DNA of 64,000 nt from Druceiella hillmani (Eukaryota > Arthropoda > Insecta > Lepidoptera > Hepialidae): the NCBI GenBank assembly GCA_039881145.1, contig JAYKKI010000088.1, forward strand, positions 3,224,501-3,288,500. Direction: 5' to 3'. A program made the translations under genes and the position numbers. The first letter of the stretch is position 1. Each line of letters opens with the position of its first letter. This document shows positions 22,587 through 33,107 of this stretch, piece after piece. The notes under the pieces were generated by a model that made no database searches, was not told the DNA's origin, and saw only the letters and a program-made list of their open reading frames with translations.

Positions 22587-23002
22587 CTAGCGTGACCCGT
22601 GCGAAGTCTTCGCATTATTTATTCCATTATGAAGCTCAGATGACAGATCAAACAAATATTTTACTAAAATTGACATATAGAGGAGCAAGTATCAAGAGCA
22701 TTGAGCTAAAGCGCCACTTTATTTATACGTGAGTGGATTTGAAATTAAACAAAAATTGTACCGACCGTCAATCGTATTGACGTTGAGCCGTTAGATGGCA
22801 GCATTGCTGTTTTGTGTATATAATTTTAATAATAAATTAATTTGCAAAAACAATAGCAATAATAAATTTTTTAGTTGTGGATGCCGGTAGAGCAAGCAAT
22901 TATCTATAAAATGATATATAATTTATGTGGATTAGTTGTGAGGTTTTTTCTAAAAAGGGAGTGTAACATCTTAAAACCTTAGCGTATTAATATATATGAT
23001 GA
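22587..23002 (-). mobile_element. Non-autonomous Helitron, copy 1
   Basis: On the minus strand the element starts TCATCATATATATTAATACG and ends with the 6-bp stem TGCGAA/TTCGCA, loop GAC, then nine bases and CTAG. It is flanked by A on the 5' side and T on the 3' side, the Helitron signature of insertion between A and T with no target duplication. An internal hairpin CGTCAAT/ATTGACG is kept although its loop differs from the other copies (CGT instead of CAT). About 416 bp, no coding capacity. Overlaps a meaningless 61-codon frame. Confidence 0.92.
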
Positions 23003-23103
23003 TATGATACTTATCATCCTCTAAACTGTTACAAAGTAACTTCATGTAAAATATTTTCTTCCCTTTATCTTCTTTTTAAAAAGGTTTAATAGGATACAAA
23101 AAC

Positions 23104-23147
23104 ACGTGGACTCCGTAAAGTCGAAATTACTTTATGGAGTCCACGAT
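23104..23147. other. Near-perfect hairpin
   Basis: 'cgtggactccgtaaagt' is mirrored by 'actttatggagtccacg' around a short loop. It lies about 100 bp outside the first Helitron. A 64-codon plus-strand frame beginning in the left arm has no other support. Confidence 0.8.
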
Positions 23148-23454
23148 ACGCTCCAGCTTTTGCTGGACGCTTACGTCGTTTCGGATTGTAATTACTTGAC
23201 TAAATTTAGATATGGAACCTTCTACTTTGGCTATTTACTTTTTGCATATGCTAGAGTCCCAGTAGATAATACTGAAATGTATAAGAAAATTTTACCTTAA
23301 GTCACTACACTAGCAAACTAGCAAGATGTAGCCGAGAATTATAAAAAATTGTTTACAACCAGATGTAACTGAATCTTTGTTTTCCAATGATACGTTTTCC
23401 CGTTGGAAAAAACAAAAACTTGTAAGGTTGAATTAAAATAAACCTTCTAATAAT

Positions 23455-23855
23455 ATGGTCACCCCAATCCACAATCGAACGCTCCGCTCAACAACCACAA
23501 ACAATCGTGTCCCAGTTTTCCATTTCCCATTTACACCGAAAGATCTTCCGAAATTCGCACCAGAAAGAACACGTCTTTCAATACGAACGCTAACTCACCA
23601 ACGGACACAAAAACAAACCGACCCATTCGGCCGCGAATTATTGTAAATATTTAACTACAAACCAAATATCTAACCAATATCATTTGAGATTTGAAATATG
23701 TAGGCTATTTTTCGTTCGCCCTTGTCGGCGAACCAAAATAACTGTCGGAGATCAGTTTCCAAAGCGGATCTCGCGAGATTCGTCCGAGGCACGAACGATC
23801 CAGTTTTAGACGGCGTCTCTGCGAAATGCAAAATATATTTGCCCGCGTGGACACT
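23455..23855. other. CpG-richer block, function unknown
   Basis: Two GC-richer patches (23455-23650 and 23700-23855). On the minus strand CCGTTG|GTGAGTTAG (last exon base 23599) is a plausible donor. On the plus strand an ATG at 23455 opens 63 codons with fairly coding-like composition (F-T-P-K-D-L-P-K-F-A-P-E-R) to a stop. Neither strand gives a recognisable product, and the second patch adjoins the start of the ~187-bp array. Confidence 0.3.
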
Positions 23856-24715
23856 GTAATGTAATAGCAAAGAAGTGTTTGAAACGTTTTCGCTGTCTCC
23901 GTTATGTATGAACGTTTCAGAACCAATTTAACGTGTAAACAACAAACAATTGAATGACGAAACAGATATTTAGCATTCATACAGTTATTTGATACGAACT
24001 GAAATTTCAAAAACCGCACAAGTATGTACGTTTGCCTGCATAACAAATGTAATAGCAAAGAAGTGTTTGAAACGTTTTCGCTGTCTCCGTTATGTATGAA
24101 CGTTTCAGAACCAATTTAACGTGTAAACAACAAACAATCGAGTGACGAAACAAATATTTAGTATTCACAGTTATTTGATACGAACTGAAGTTTCAAAAAC
24201 CGCACAAGTACATACGTTTGCCCGTATGGACACTGTAATGTTATAGCGAAAAAGTGTTTAAAACATTTACACTGTCTCCATTATGTATGGACGTTTCAGA
24301 ACCAATTGAACGGGTAAACAACAAACAATCAAGTAACGAATGAGACATATAGTATTCGTACAGTTATTTGCTACAAACTGAAGTTTCAAAAACCGCACAA
24401 GTAGGTACGTTTGCATGTAATGTAATAGCGAAAAAGTGTTTGAAACGTTTTCGCTGTCTCCATTATGTATGAACGTTTCAGGACCAATTTAACGGGTAAA
24501 TAACAAACAATCGAGTAACGAAAGAGATATATAGTATTTGTACAGTCATTTGCAACTAACAGTATTTTCGTACACTTATTTGCAACTAACCAATATGTAT
24601 AAAATATTCGTACAGTTATTTGCAAATATCAGTAGTTTTAGTATGCAACGTACAGTTATTTCCAACTTATAACTGAAGTTTCAAAAACCGCACAAGTAAG
24701 TATGAGTAGGTGAAT
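23856..24715. repeat. Tandem array, ~187-bp unit, four copies plus remnant
   Basis: 'gt(a/t)atagc.aa.aagtgttt' occurs at about 23861, 24049, 24240 and 24422 (steps 188, 191, 182). Each unit also has 'cgctgtctcc.ttatgtatg' and 'aaaaaccgcacaagta'. The last unit degenerates into short 'gtac.cttatttgcaacta' repeats to 24715. The overlapping minus-strand frames of 79 and 117 codons are array artefacts. Confidence 0.93.
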
Positions 24716-24879
24716 ATTCCCACAAAATACAAATTTCAAGAGCTGTTTAGTCTCGCTTCAAAAAATAGGAAATGACACATTACATTATTAGTATTTCAAA
24801 ATATATAAGTCGATCGAAGGTAAATAAAATTTTGCTAATAAATTCCAATAAGCCACAGGGTTTTTTTTAACGAAACGTG

Positions 24880-25210
24880 TCACAAGTTTTAGCCATTTTG
24901 TTTGTTACATAATTTGCACGACAACGTGATTATAATAAAAACTACAAGTTTAACTAATTTTCATAAATTCTTAAATGAAAATAAAAAATAATAAGGTTCC
25001 CAATAAAAAATAATCTAAATACAATACTTTTGTCAACAAAGTTTCGTCTGTTTATTTATTATTTGTTTAGTTGTGTTCGTCCGTTAATATTTCGTATAGT
25101 TTTTTGTTGTTGTATAGTTTCAGTCAAATTTTACTTTAGATTAATTGGCTTTATAAGGAAATTAGGATATTACAAATTTATCGAAGTCCTACTTTCCTTG
25201 TTTTTATAAT
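24880..25210 (+). repeat. Diverged duplicate, copy 2 (partner 22130-22450)
   Basis: Same word order as 22130-22450, 2.75 kb away in the same orientation, bracketing the first Helitron and the ~187-bp array. Confidence 0.6.
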
Positions 25211-25278
25211 TAATTTAATTTTTGTCAGCCACTTGGATTTGCTATAAAGGAAGAGGAATTTAAATGCAAGATACCAAA

Positions 25279-25416
25279 ATAAAACTCCAAAATACCAAAT
25301 GAAACTTCAAAATACCAAATGAAACTTCAAAATACCAAATGAAACTTCAAAATACCAAACGAAACTTCAAAATACCAAATGAAATTTCAAAATACCAAAT
25401 GAAACTTCAAAATAAA
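25279..25416. repeat. Tandem array, 20-bp unit
   Basis: 'aaaataccaaatgaaacttc' repeats about seven times with single-base variants. Confidence 0.95.
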
Positions 25417-25924
25417 AAAGGCGAATCAAACTTCGCGCCATGAGGATTCAATATCAAAGAAGGTATTTAAATAATATTTTTATTGATTAAATTAATTAAA
25501 TATGCTTTACTCAAAGTGTGTTATTCAACTTTCACAAGCAAACTTGCACATACACGTGAAGTACCCATCGGACGCGTGTGATGTCTACAACGTTCGAATA
25601 GACCATGTTGCATTAACGTTGTAATAATGAATTGAAATGTCCAATTTTCATACACATTAAAGAAAAATATTTCTGTTGTAGAAAGACTATACTTAGGGAA
25701 GGTTGTAGGCTATAAAATATTCACGCTAAAATTCAAAGGGGTAGAGAAATAAGAACAAATGTAACTTAAATTGAGGAACGCTGCTTAAACGGTGCAAGGT
25801 AGAGAAAGACCGGCTCATTTATAGATTGAATCCGCAGATATAACTCCGACTCCGACGGTCGAGGTTGTTTGGTGAACAAGGCGTTTAATGACCGCCGCAG
25901 GGAGTGCAGTATAGTTATGATAAT

Positions 25925-25957
25925 TTTACGCGAGCGAAACCGCGGGGTACAGATAGT
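25925..25957 (+). mobile_element. Decayed Helitron 3' end
   Basis: 'acgcgagcgaaaccgcgggg' then 'tacagatagt' fits the pattern, known to me from lepidopteran Helitrons, of a GC hairpin followed by a CTAG-T end, here with CTAG mutated to ATAG. The body of the element upstream is not recognisable. A minus-strand 82-codon frame across it is not a gene. Confidence 0.45.
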
Positions 25958-26099
25958 ATGAAATAAAAGTTGAAACACGTTTCGGATCACGTATAGAGTT
26001 CCGTAGTTGTCCATATATCTCGAAATTGTTGATACAAGTTAATCAAAATAATTTAATTTAAATTTTATTTATTTATGTACTTTAATTAATACAGTCGAT

Positions 26100-26235
26100 T
26101 CATATGGAAGACTTATTGCTACGAGAGCAATCTTTTACAGCCAAACAGAAAAACAATCCAGGCCCGCTCGACGAGCGGCCGCGAATCGAACCCGTATCCC
26201 CGAAGTGCGCCACGCCATCAAAGGCTTTATGTCTT
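26100..26235 (-). mobile_element. tRNA-derived SINE-like fragment
   Basis: On the minus strand 'gatacgggttcgattcgcgg' contains a good polymerase III B box (GGTTCGATTC). Upstream, 'gatggcgtggcgcacttcgg' occupies the expected A-box side, but the A box is poor. Downstream the sequence decays into AT-rich DNA. It does not fold into a complete tRNA, so a SINE head is likelier than a tRNA gene. Confidence 0.5.
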
Positions 26236-27690
26236 GTGATCAATCCAACATACCATGATGATGAATTTTTTTTTCAGGTGTTTAAAACGCATGGTTGAGA
26301 ATAAATTAGCATAAAAGGTAAGAGATATATTAGCATATGTCGTATATCATTGCACTCCAATTTTGACGATAATATTTCGCAAACTGGGGTTAAAATAGTA
26401 AGTTAAACACCAGTTTCATATAAAACACATATTAAAAGAAGCTTCACTTAAGGGAGTAATCTAAAATAACCACCCCTATTTTAGATGTTTGGAAAAAAAA
26501 TAATACATCTCCACATTGTAGGATCTCTAAAGTTTAATTGTAAAAACATTGATTTAACCAGTTATTAACAGTAATGAAATCTATAAACTATTTTCAGTAT
26601 TTACATAGCTAATTATAACAAACTTGTTATTGTAAGCGTTTTTCATGTTACATTGTTTTGTCATATAGTTTTGCATTCAACGGAATAAAAGACGAAACCG
26701 TTTAAAGTATCGTTAATAAATTTACTGTAAATAGCTATTACACAGAAAAGGAATAAAAAATATGAATTCATGGCCTCGAAGGCTGTTATAAAACATAATT
26801 CAAATAATTTAAATCCGTGTGATAAAAAAACATTATGTCAAAAATACTAGCGACTATATTATATTGTACTCTACGAGCAATTTAAAAAAAATAACAACTT
26901 TCAATGTTTCGACGAAGCTGTTTGTCATTCATCGTTCACAAATGTAATTGAGCTAACGATCGCGGGGTCAAAGGCCTTAGAAGCGATTTGAAAACATTAG
27001 CACGTACAATCCAATATATCAAAACTTAATATCAGTTCGACAAAAGAAAGCATATCGCGTTGAAATTGCAAACTAACATTAATCATTCACTGGACAACGA
27101 TTTATATTTGATCAAGTGCGCCATGAATCACGCGTACGATAGCCAATATTGATTCAATTGTTTTCATCTCGAGTGGTACAACTCGCCTTGCCACTGTGCT
27201 AACTCATTACATAAAATTGTCGTGTTTTTCTACTTTACATGTCCATTTGGTAACCACTTTGTCAAAAGTGTTTTATTTAAACAAATTGATATGTTTGTAG
27301 CGTATTTTTCGTCGGAATGACAGTAGTGACCTCGTGCGATACATATGCGAGGTTGATATTAACTTTCCAACAAAAAGTCTAATGAATTAGATCGTGAATA
27401 GTCGAATCGCGTAAATCAATAGCCAATAATTAAAGATCACCTGTTTCACTGTCACTGTGGAAAGTTAGGGAATTTTCTCAAATTAAAATTTCCCTATAAA
27501 CTTTTATTTGTTTTCTAATGTATTTGTTGCCTTAAATAAAAATACAAATAATGCCTACTAACTGTGCTCAACAGTTCCATCCACCTGGAATTATCCATAT
27601 ATATAAAAATAAACTATAAGAGTAAATTTTACACATGGAAAATATTTTAATAATAGTAAGTGATTAGCTTATAGACTGATAATAAAATCC
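26236..27690. other. Single-copy non-coding stretch
   Basis: No arrays or transposon pieces. The parts 26930-27200 and 27290-27480 are balanced in composition and free of repeats, which would fit intronic regulatory DNA near the signal-peptide exon. No frame has splice support. Confidence 0.3.
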
Positions 27691-27699
27691 AGAAAAGCA

Positions 27700-27965
27700 G
27701 TTTTTAGAATTTTTGTATGTCTGTCACTATGTTAATTTGTTCTTCGATCGCGCAAAATCTATGAGACGGATTTTTATGAAATTTAAAATGGTTTTTATCA
27801 GGATATTACATATTTAAAAAAAAACCTTGACTTGGTGAATATTTTTAAATGGTACTGCCAACATTATATATTAGCGTTTTTAGTAAAATTACGCTCATAG
27901 ATATATTACTATATGGTACTGCCAACGCCACCTATTATTGTTTTTAGTAAAATTTGTACACATAG
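27700..27965. repeat. Dispersed-repeat fragment with a ~64-bp internal duplication
   Basis: 'gtatgtctgtcactatgtta' then 'gacggatttttatgaaattt' follows the common repeat-tail pattern. After it, 'atggtactgccaac' and 'gtttttagtaaaatt' occur twice (from about 27850 and 27914). Confidence 0.6.
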
Positions 27966-28039
27966 ATTTGTTAGAGAAAAAAAAATTTTAAAAATCCTGT
28001 TAACTCTTCTTATTTCAAATTTCTCGCGAACCAATTCGC

Positions 28040-28340
28040 AGGCACAGCTGATATTAACTGTACTTCTCACTACCCGGTGTCACTAAAGTTCGCCAAACGA
28101 CATCGGGGTCGGGAGTATATCGGCGGGAATACTCGGAGTTATCGGTGAATAACAAGCCAGCGTCTCTCTAGCTTGTACCCTTTAAGTAATATTCCTCCTT
28201 TTCTGTTACATTCTACCCGTGCCTAAGTGTCATAGCGTGACATATATATGTACCCTATAACCTGTAAGATTATAGGGTACGTATGTACGTACCCTATAAT
28301 TTGGTATTGGGTACGTATATATGTAGCCTATAATCTTCAT
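28040..28340. other. GC-richer unknown block ending in nested palindromes
   Basis: 28040-28200 is GC-richer ('gccaaacgacatcggggtcg') and looks like a fragment of an unidentified repeat. At 28245-28335 'taccctataa' and 'ttatagggta' alternate with 'cgtatgtacgtac', giving several overlapping hairpins. Confidence 0.5.
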
Positions 28341-28787
28341 GAAAGTATGAGCTTTCTGACACAAAAAAAAATTAAATAAGACATGTGGTTCTAGAACATG
28401 AATAAACAATTAAACAAATGACCTTTGCCGCTTTTTTATCAGTATATCAGTATGCAAAAGTGTTTCGTCTGTTTGTTTGTTACTTAATACCGCTTTAAGA
28501 AATACGCCGATATTTTTTTATTTTTCCATATTAATGGAAGATATTACGAACTAGTATATAGGATACTTTTATCTGGAAAATACGTAGTTGTTTTTTAAGA
28601 AATAAGAAAAAGCTTTCTTAACGCCTCCTAAGTTTTGTTGTTTCTGTATTGCTTAACTTGTTCATAAAATTGTCAATTATATTTATTTCAGTACATGATT
28701 ATAATCATTGCGAAATATCACCTACTGAATATGAAAATCGCGGGTGACAATTAATTAAATATAATTATAAATAATTTATGGAAATAC

Positions 28788-28863
28788 CTGATAAACAGCC
28801 GGCGAATAACACCACCAGCAAGGCCAGCGTCAAATCGCTTCTCCTTATCGAAAGCAGCTTCAT
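28788..28863 (-). CDS. First coding exon with secretory signal peptide
   Basis: The minus strand encodes 25 codons plus one base: M-K-L-L-S-I-R-R-S-D, then a hydrophobic core L-T-L-A-L-L-V-V-L-F, then A-G-C-L-S and G. This is a standard signal peptide: basic n-region, ten-residue core, small residues near the expected cleavage point. The ATG has A at -3 (GGAAAG-ATG); an in-frame TAA lies upstream, and the whole 5' leader in this exon lacks ATG. The exon ends TTTATCAG|GTATTTCC, an acceptable 5' splice site, in phase 1, the usual phase after a signal peptide in extracellular and membrane proteins. The remaining exons must lie at lower coordinates or beyond the window; the exon at 1555-1660 is phase-compatible. 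I cannot name the protein. Confidence 0.75.
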
Positions 28864-29055
28864 CTTTCCAAGCTCCTGTGCGATTACGATTTAACAGTAA
28901 CTATTCACTTAATATAATTTTTGAAAAAAACTCGATTCAAAAACTAGAAAATCACAGTTAAATTCACTGGCACTTGGAACACTGGTTATTTTTATTATGT
29001 CGCTATTAAGGCCACTTTAACGGTATCGAATTGTGACGTTCGTCGGTTTAGGTTT
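28864..29055 (-). other. 5' UTR part of the signal-peptide exon
   Basis: Bounded upstream by a strong 3' splice site on the minus strand, TTTTCTCTTTTTTTCCAG|AAACC (AG at 29057-29056). The 192 nt between it and the ATG contain no ATG. This implies at least one further untranslated exon and the promoter at higher coordinates; the isolated CAG|GTAAGC donor at 49462 is one possible partner. Confidence 0.65.
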
Positions 29056-29219
29056 CTGGAAAAAAAGAGAAAATAGTAAGATTAGCGTCTACATTAAGAA
29101 AAAAATTAATTGGGTCAGTTGTGTCTGAACCATAGGATTTTAGGTAAACACGTCATGTTCTACGATTTCTTTGCATCTTTGCGGGAATTTAATCAAGGAA
29201 ATACAAAGTCTATTCTTTT

Positions 29220-29480
29220 TCTTAATACTACAGCCTAGAGTAGGTCAGGGCCGTCCCAACGAGTTGTTTTCCATCGGAGTCTATCAGAGGCTTTATGTGT
29301 ACAGTTGATAACTTTTAATATATTTAAGTCATTCTCGACACCATCAAGCCATCTGAGTGCAGATCTTTCCCTTTCCTGTTACCCAATGGCTTGTTCAGAG
29401 TTAGTAGCTGGGTCGGGTTATTATCCCCTGATCTAAATAAGTGTCCAAGATACCTTTGATTTGATGACTTTCACAATGTC
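29220..29480 (-). pseudogene. LINE reverse transcriptase C-terminal relic
   Basis: On the minus strand: L-G-H-L-F-R-S-G-D, then L-N-K-P-L-G-N-R-K-G-K, R-W-L-D-G-V-E-N-D-L-N-I-L, and D-R-L-R-W-K. This matches the order G-H-I-x-R-M, K-P-x-G-x-R-x-x-G-R, R-W-x-D-x-V-x-x-D-L and D-R-x-x-W at the end of many LINE reading frames. At least two frameshifts and several stops. Reading direction is the same as the neighbouring exon. Confidence 0.7.
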
Positions 29481-29638
29481 TGGTTGTTTATATCGATTGT
29501 AAATTTCGTAATTATAAAGAATTTGTCAAACTTTATTTTCTTGCACAGCACCGAAAATTTTGAGTAGTATTTTTCTTTTTTTTATTTTTGGAAGAAATAT
29601 ACGAAGGAAAATATTTGAAGCACTCAAGAATTATACAA

Positions 29639-29760
29639 TCAGTACAGACAAACACAGTATCCACAGTTATTGGCCGCAGTATCCACAGTTATTGACTGGA
29701 GAGCATCGAAAAAAGTCTTAAAATAATCAGCATTTACCACAGCAGGACCTGGTCTCCAGG
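29639..29760. repeat. Short direct repeat
   Basis: 'agtatccacagttattg' occurs twice, about 23 bp apart, near 29655-29695. The overlapping minus-strand frame of 80 codons has no support. Confidence 0.6.
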
Positions 29761-29800
29761 AGGATCCAGTGGAGGAAACTACATGAGAAGTAAGTAGAAG

Positions 29801-29985
29801 GGTAAATTTTGGAATTTTTGGTAATTTAATTAAAAATAATTGCATTAAAAAACAGTATAAATTTTCTAACTCTCGTTTCAATGAGAATTATTTCAACCCT
29901 TTGGACGCATGCGTCACTTATAAGTAACGCGGTGACTAGCATCACGCATATGTAAATAGTCATTTTACATAGAGTGAGTGATATC
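29801..29985 (+). repeat. Dispersed repeat with palindromic core, copy 1
   Basis: Shares with 33108-33285 'aatttaattaaaaataat', 'tcaatgag.at.atttaaccc', the core GCGTCACTTATAAGTAACGC (29911-29930), 'cggtgactagcatcac' and 'atatgtaaatagtcatttta'. The core is a 20-bp near-perfect palindrome. Confidence 0.85.
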
Positions 29986-30309
29986 TTTATGAAATACGGT
30001 CAAAAGGTTATTACACGATTATATAATATATCTTTTTAAGAAGTGCACATATTTTTTATTATCTCATGTATTACCGGTAATATCAACTACTTTCTTTGAC
30101 AACTAATCTATCTTACGACAAATTAAAAGTTACGTTTTCTCGACATCATTTCTCATAACTTACATGACCCACGCAGTAAACCGAAGTCATATGCCACCTG
30201 ATCGTATCGTGCTATATTTTGTTTTACCCTATTTAATATTAATTTCTAAAAGCTCAGAGTTTTTAAATTACGGGTAAAATGAAAAATATTTGAGCAGAGA
30301 AAATAATGT

Positions 30310-30495
30310 TATATAAACAGCACGGACAGAGAAGAAGACGAAGACCTAAGATGAGATGGGAAGATGCGGTAGAAAAGGATTTTGGGGTGCTAAAGTCCGT
30401 AACTGTAGATCGGTTGTCATACAGAAGTTGCATGGAAGTCGCTTCAAAGGAAAGCCTTCGTCCACCCTGAGCTGTATTGATGATGATGAGACAAA
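30310..30495 (+). pseudogene. LINE C-terminal relic with TGATG tail
   Basis: Plus strand: R-R-R-R-R-P-K-M-R-W-E-D-A-V-E-K-D-F-G-V-L, then D-R-x-x-Y, a stop, and 'ctgtattgatgatgatgaga'. Basic stretch, R-W-x-D, K-D-L-G-V and a short TGATG-type 3' tail are characteristic of lepidopteran LINE ends. It has lost its 5' portion. Confidence 0.7.
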
Positions 30496-30870
30496 AAATT
30501 TCATTTCAGTCAGTTTCAGGTTTTCACTATTTTGTAAAACTATGTAGATAGCATAAATATTTATAATTTTATTAATTGTAATTTTATTAATGAAACATTA
30601 TTTGAAATCGGTGTGCAATTAATGTTACCTCTTTGATATACTCTTTGATATACCATGTTGAAATACAAATTTTCTGAATAGGATTTACTAGAATAAAAAA
30701 ATTATGAAATACTTCATTCTTCTTCTTAAACATTCACCATTTTTTGCAGCTAGAAATAAAAATTAATCATTAAATTTTTATTACAAGCCGTCAAGTTACC
30801 GTATCTTCTCTTTAGTTTAGTCCATTGCGATGAAACACATGTATATTTTATGTCAACCCAGACACCCCAA
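30496..30870. other. AT-rich, nothing recognised
   Basis: Between the LINE tail and the 166-bp array there is no array or splice-bounded frame; only a doubled 'ctctttgatata' near 30631. Confidence 0.4.
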
Positions 30871-31355
30871 AGTTCATCGAAATCCTTTTAGTTACTCTTG
30901 CGTCATCCGCGAACAAATAAACGGATTTACGATAAACAAAATAAACGGAATTTCATAAACAATATTTTTGTGTCCAATTAATTTTATTATGCTCCTTTAA
31001 ATAATTTTATCGTAAATACCTTTAATGTCATCGAAAACTTCATCAAAATCCTTTTAGTTACTCTTGCGTCATCCGCGAACAAATAACGGGATTTACGATA
31101 AACAAAATAAACGGAATTTCATAAACAATATTTTTGTGTCCAATTAATTTTATTATGCTCCTTTAAATAATTGTATCGTAAATACCTTTAATGTCATCGA
31201 AAACTTCATCGAAATCCTTTTAGTTACTCTTGCGTCATCCGCGAACAAATAAACGAATTTACGATAAACAAAGGAACATTTCATAAACAATATTTTTGTG
31301 TCCAATTACTTTTATTACGCTCATTTAAATATTTTTTTCGTAAACACCTTTAATG
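30871..31355. repeat. Tandem array, 166-bp unit, three copies
   Basis: 'aatccttttagttactcttg' starts at 30881, 31047 and 31213, exactly 166 bp apart. Each unit continues 'cgtcatccgcgaacaaat', 'catttcataaacaatat' type text and 'tttaatgtcatcgaaaactt'. The unit begins with the dispersed-repeat tail motif also seen at 3720, so a transposon end appears to have been amplified in tandem. Confidence 0.95.
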
Positions 31356-31870
31356 TGCAGACATGCTAATTCTACAGTTTTATTATATGTTTATATTTTC
31401 ACCGCTGCTCTAAGTTTTTTCATACTTTTAAACTTAAAAATAAAGCTATTAAATTCTGAAATTCTTTTCAATATAGTATAAACACCCGATACAGTCAAAA
31501 CGTGTAGCTTAAAAAACGAATCAATGGACGTGTACATTAAATAAAACATGAAAACATGGAGATTTAGGCCAACCGTTAGCCAGTCAGTGCGCGAACGCAA
31601 ATCGATGGTAGAAACCCACAATATTCAACAATATTTTCATCGCATTTTAATAAATACATATTCAAGAGCACAGCGAAGTTGTTCGGCATTCCGGCCTCTG
31701 GGGTCGGAATTCGATTGTGCGTAATATCCGAGTCGGAGGTAGACAATGGTCTCGCCGAAAGAGCATGACAAAGCTTGTAAGTGTGGTAATAACAGGCAAA
31801 GAGGAAAAAATGAGACGCTGGAGAAAGTTTTGAGTTTAAACGGCGGCACGCATAGACCTTACAAAAAATA
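31356..31870. other. GC-richer block, no supported gene
   Basis: Two minus-strand frames of 70 and 76 codons cross here without splice support. 'ataaaacatgaaaacatgga' (31541) followed by 'gatttaggccaa' recurs as 'ataaaacatgaaaacatagt' and 'gatttatgccaa' at 33402, so part of it is a dispersed repeat. Confidence 0.4.
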
Positions 31871-32221
31871 GATCCAATGTGAATTGGACCTCGCGTAATG
31901 AGTACTCCGTATCAAAATATAAAATTGTTTACCTTTCACAAGTAGACGCAAGACGTATAGTCATGTGCGATGCGCGTGCAAACTACAAATCTACGTATTA
32001 CCATATTACGCGAAAAATGTAACAACTTAATAAATGCCAAAAATATAAAAATGCGATTATACCGTTTTATGATGTATTTTAAATATGAGGAATTTATATC
32101 AGAAAATTTTTTTGTAGTCGGTCAAGTGCGAGCCTGACTTGCACATCGATAGTTCCGTACGTTGTTTGAAATGAAAATACTTTATTTGTCATAAGTCATT
32201 ACTAGTGTGGACTTTCTAGTA

Positions 32222-32420
32222 CAATAAATGTTTAATAATACCTAATTTACATAAATAAGAGGACATATATGTTATTGTGAATATCTCAAAAACTATGATA
32301 TCTAGAATCACCATTGTAGTTATCCTACAACCTTGGTGTAGGTCTAAAAACCCTGTTTTATTATAACTTTAGGTTCAATAAATTCGGTAATAAGAAGCTT
32401 TTGGACGAATACCGCCTAAA
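32222..32420 (+). repeat. Dispersed repeat related to 7190-7400
   Basis: Same order of words as the stretch following the 46-bp array (see 7190). Preceded at 32110-32165 by 'gtcggtcaagtgcgagcctg' and 'agttccgtac', which belong to the GTTCC-type repeat. Confidence 0.6.
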
Positions 32421-32559
32421 ATTGGAAGAAAAATCATTTTGATACCTTTATAGCTCTTTTAAACAATACTCCACGCTATATATGCTATTTTTTTCCTTGT
32501 AACTTGCCCTATTCAAGTTTACAATTTGACCCAAATTTTATGGTAGGTGAGGCTATAAT

Positions 32560-32862
32560 TCCTATATATAATTATAAATATTATTGAGCATTCTGCCATA
32601 TATAATTGTAAATATTCTTGAGGAGTCTTCCATATATAATTATAAATATTCTTGACGATTCTTTCGTATATAATTATAAATATTCTAGAGCATTCTTCCA
32701 TATATAATTATAAATATTCTAGAGCATTCTTCCATATATAATTATAAATATTCTATAGCATTCTTCCATATATAATTATAAGTATTCTAGAGCATACTTC
32801 CATATATAATTATAAATATTCTTGAGCATTCTTCCATATATAATTATAAATATTATAAATTT
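32560..32862. repeat. Tandem array, ~34-bp unit, about nine copies
   Basis: 'ccatatataattataaatat' recurs every 34 bp (for example 32698 and 32732), followed by 'tct.gagcattctt'. The minus-strand frame of 60 codons is an artefact. Confidence 0.95.
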
Positions 32863-32904
32863 TCTTGAGTATGCTTTATTACTACGCTAAATTTTAAGTT
32901 TCTA

Positions 32905-32995
32905 TTTATATGTCAAACGGACAGATGGACACGTGATTGACCTTATGCGTTCTCTGTTTTTCCCTTTTCGGTACGGAACCCAGAAAAAAATCTCA
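32905..32995 (-). repeat. GTTCC-type dispersed-repeat end
   Basis: 'tcaaacggacagatggacac' followed by 'gtgattgacctta' and 'cttttcggtacggaaccca' is the same terminal region as at 57960-58040. Confidence 0.65.
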
Positions 32996-33107
32996 GTAAA
33001 TAGGTATGATATTGATAATCATATATCAATGTAGACTTTATTATCCATATTCCAATTTTATAGATTATTCCGACCGATAATTTCTAGATAGTCAGGGTGA
33101 ACAACGA

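Noticed and set aside
23705..24625. 79- and 117-codon minus-strand frames sharing 'VKLVLKRSYI.ETAKTFQTL'
   Set aside because: The shared peptide is the 187-bp array unit read twice, not a gene family.
26100..26235. tRNA gene on the minus strand
   Set aside because: Good B box but no complete cloverleaf; better described as a SINE-like remnant.
26278..26317. 40-nt mini-exon between TTTTTTTTCAG and AAAAG|GTAAGAG on the plus strand
   Set aside because: All three frames contain a stop, and the acceptor abuts a SINE-like fragment; no other support.
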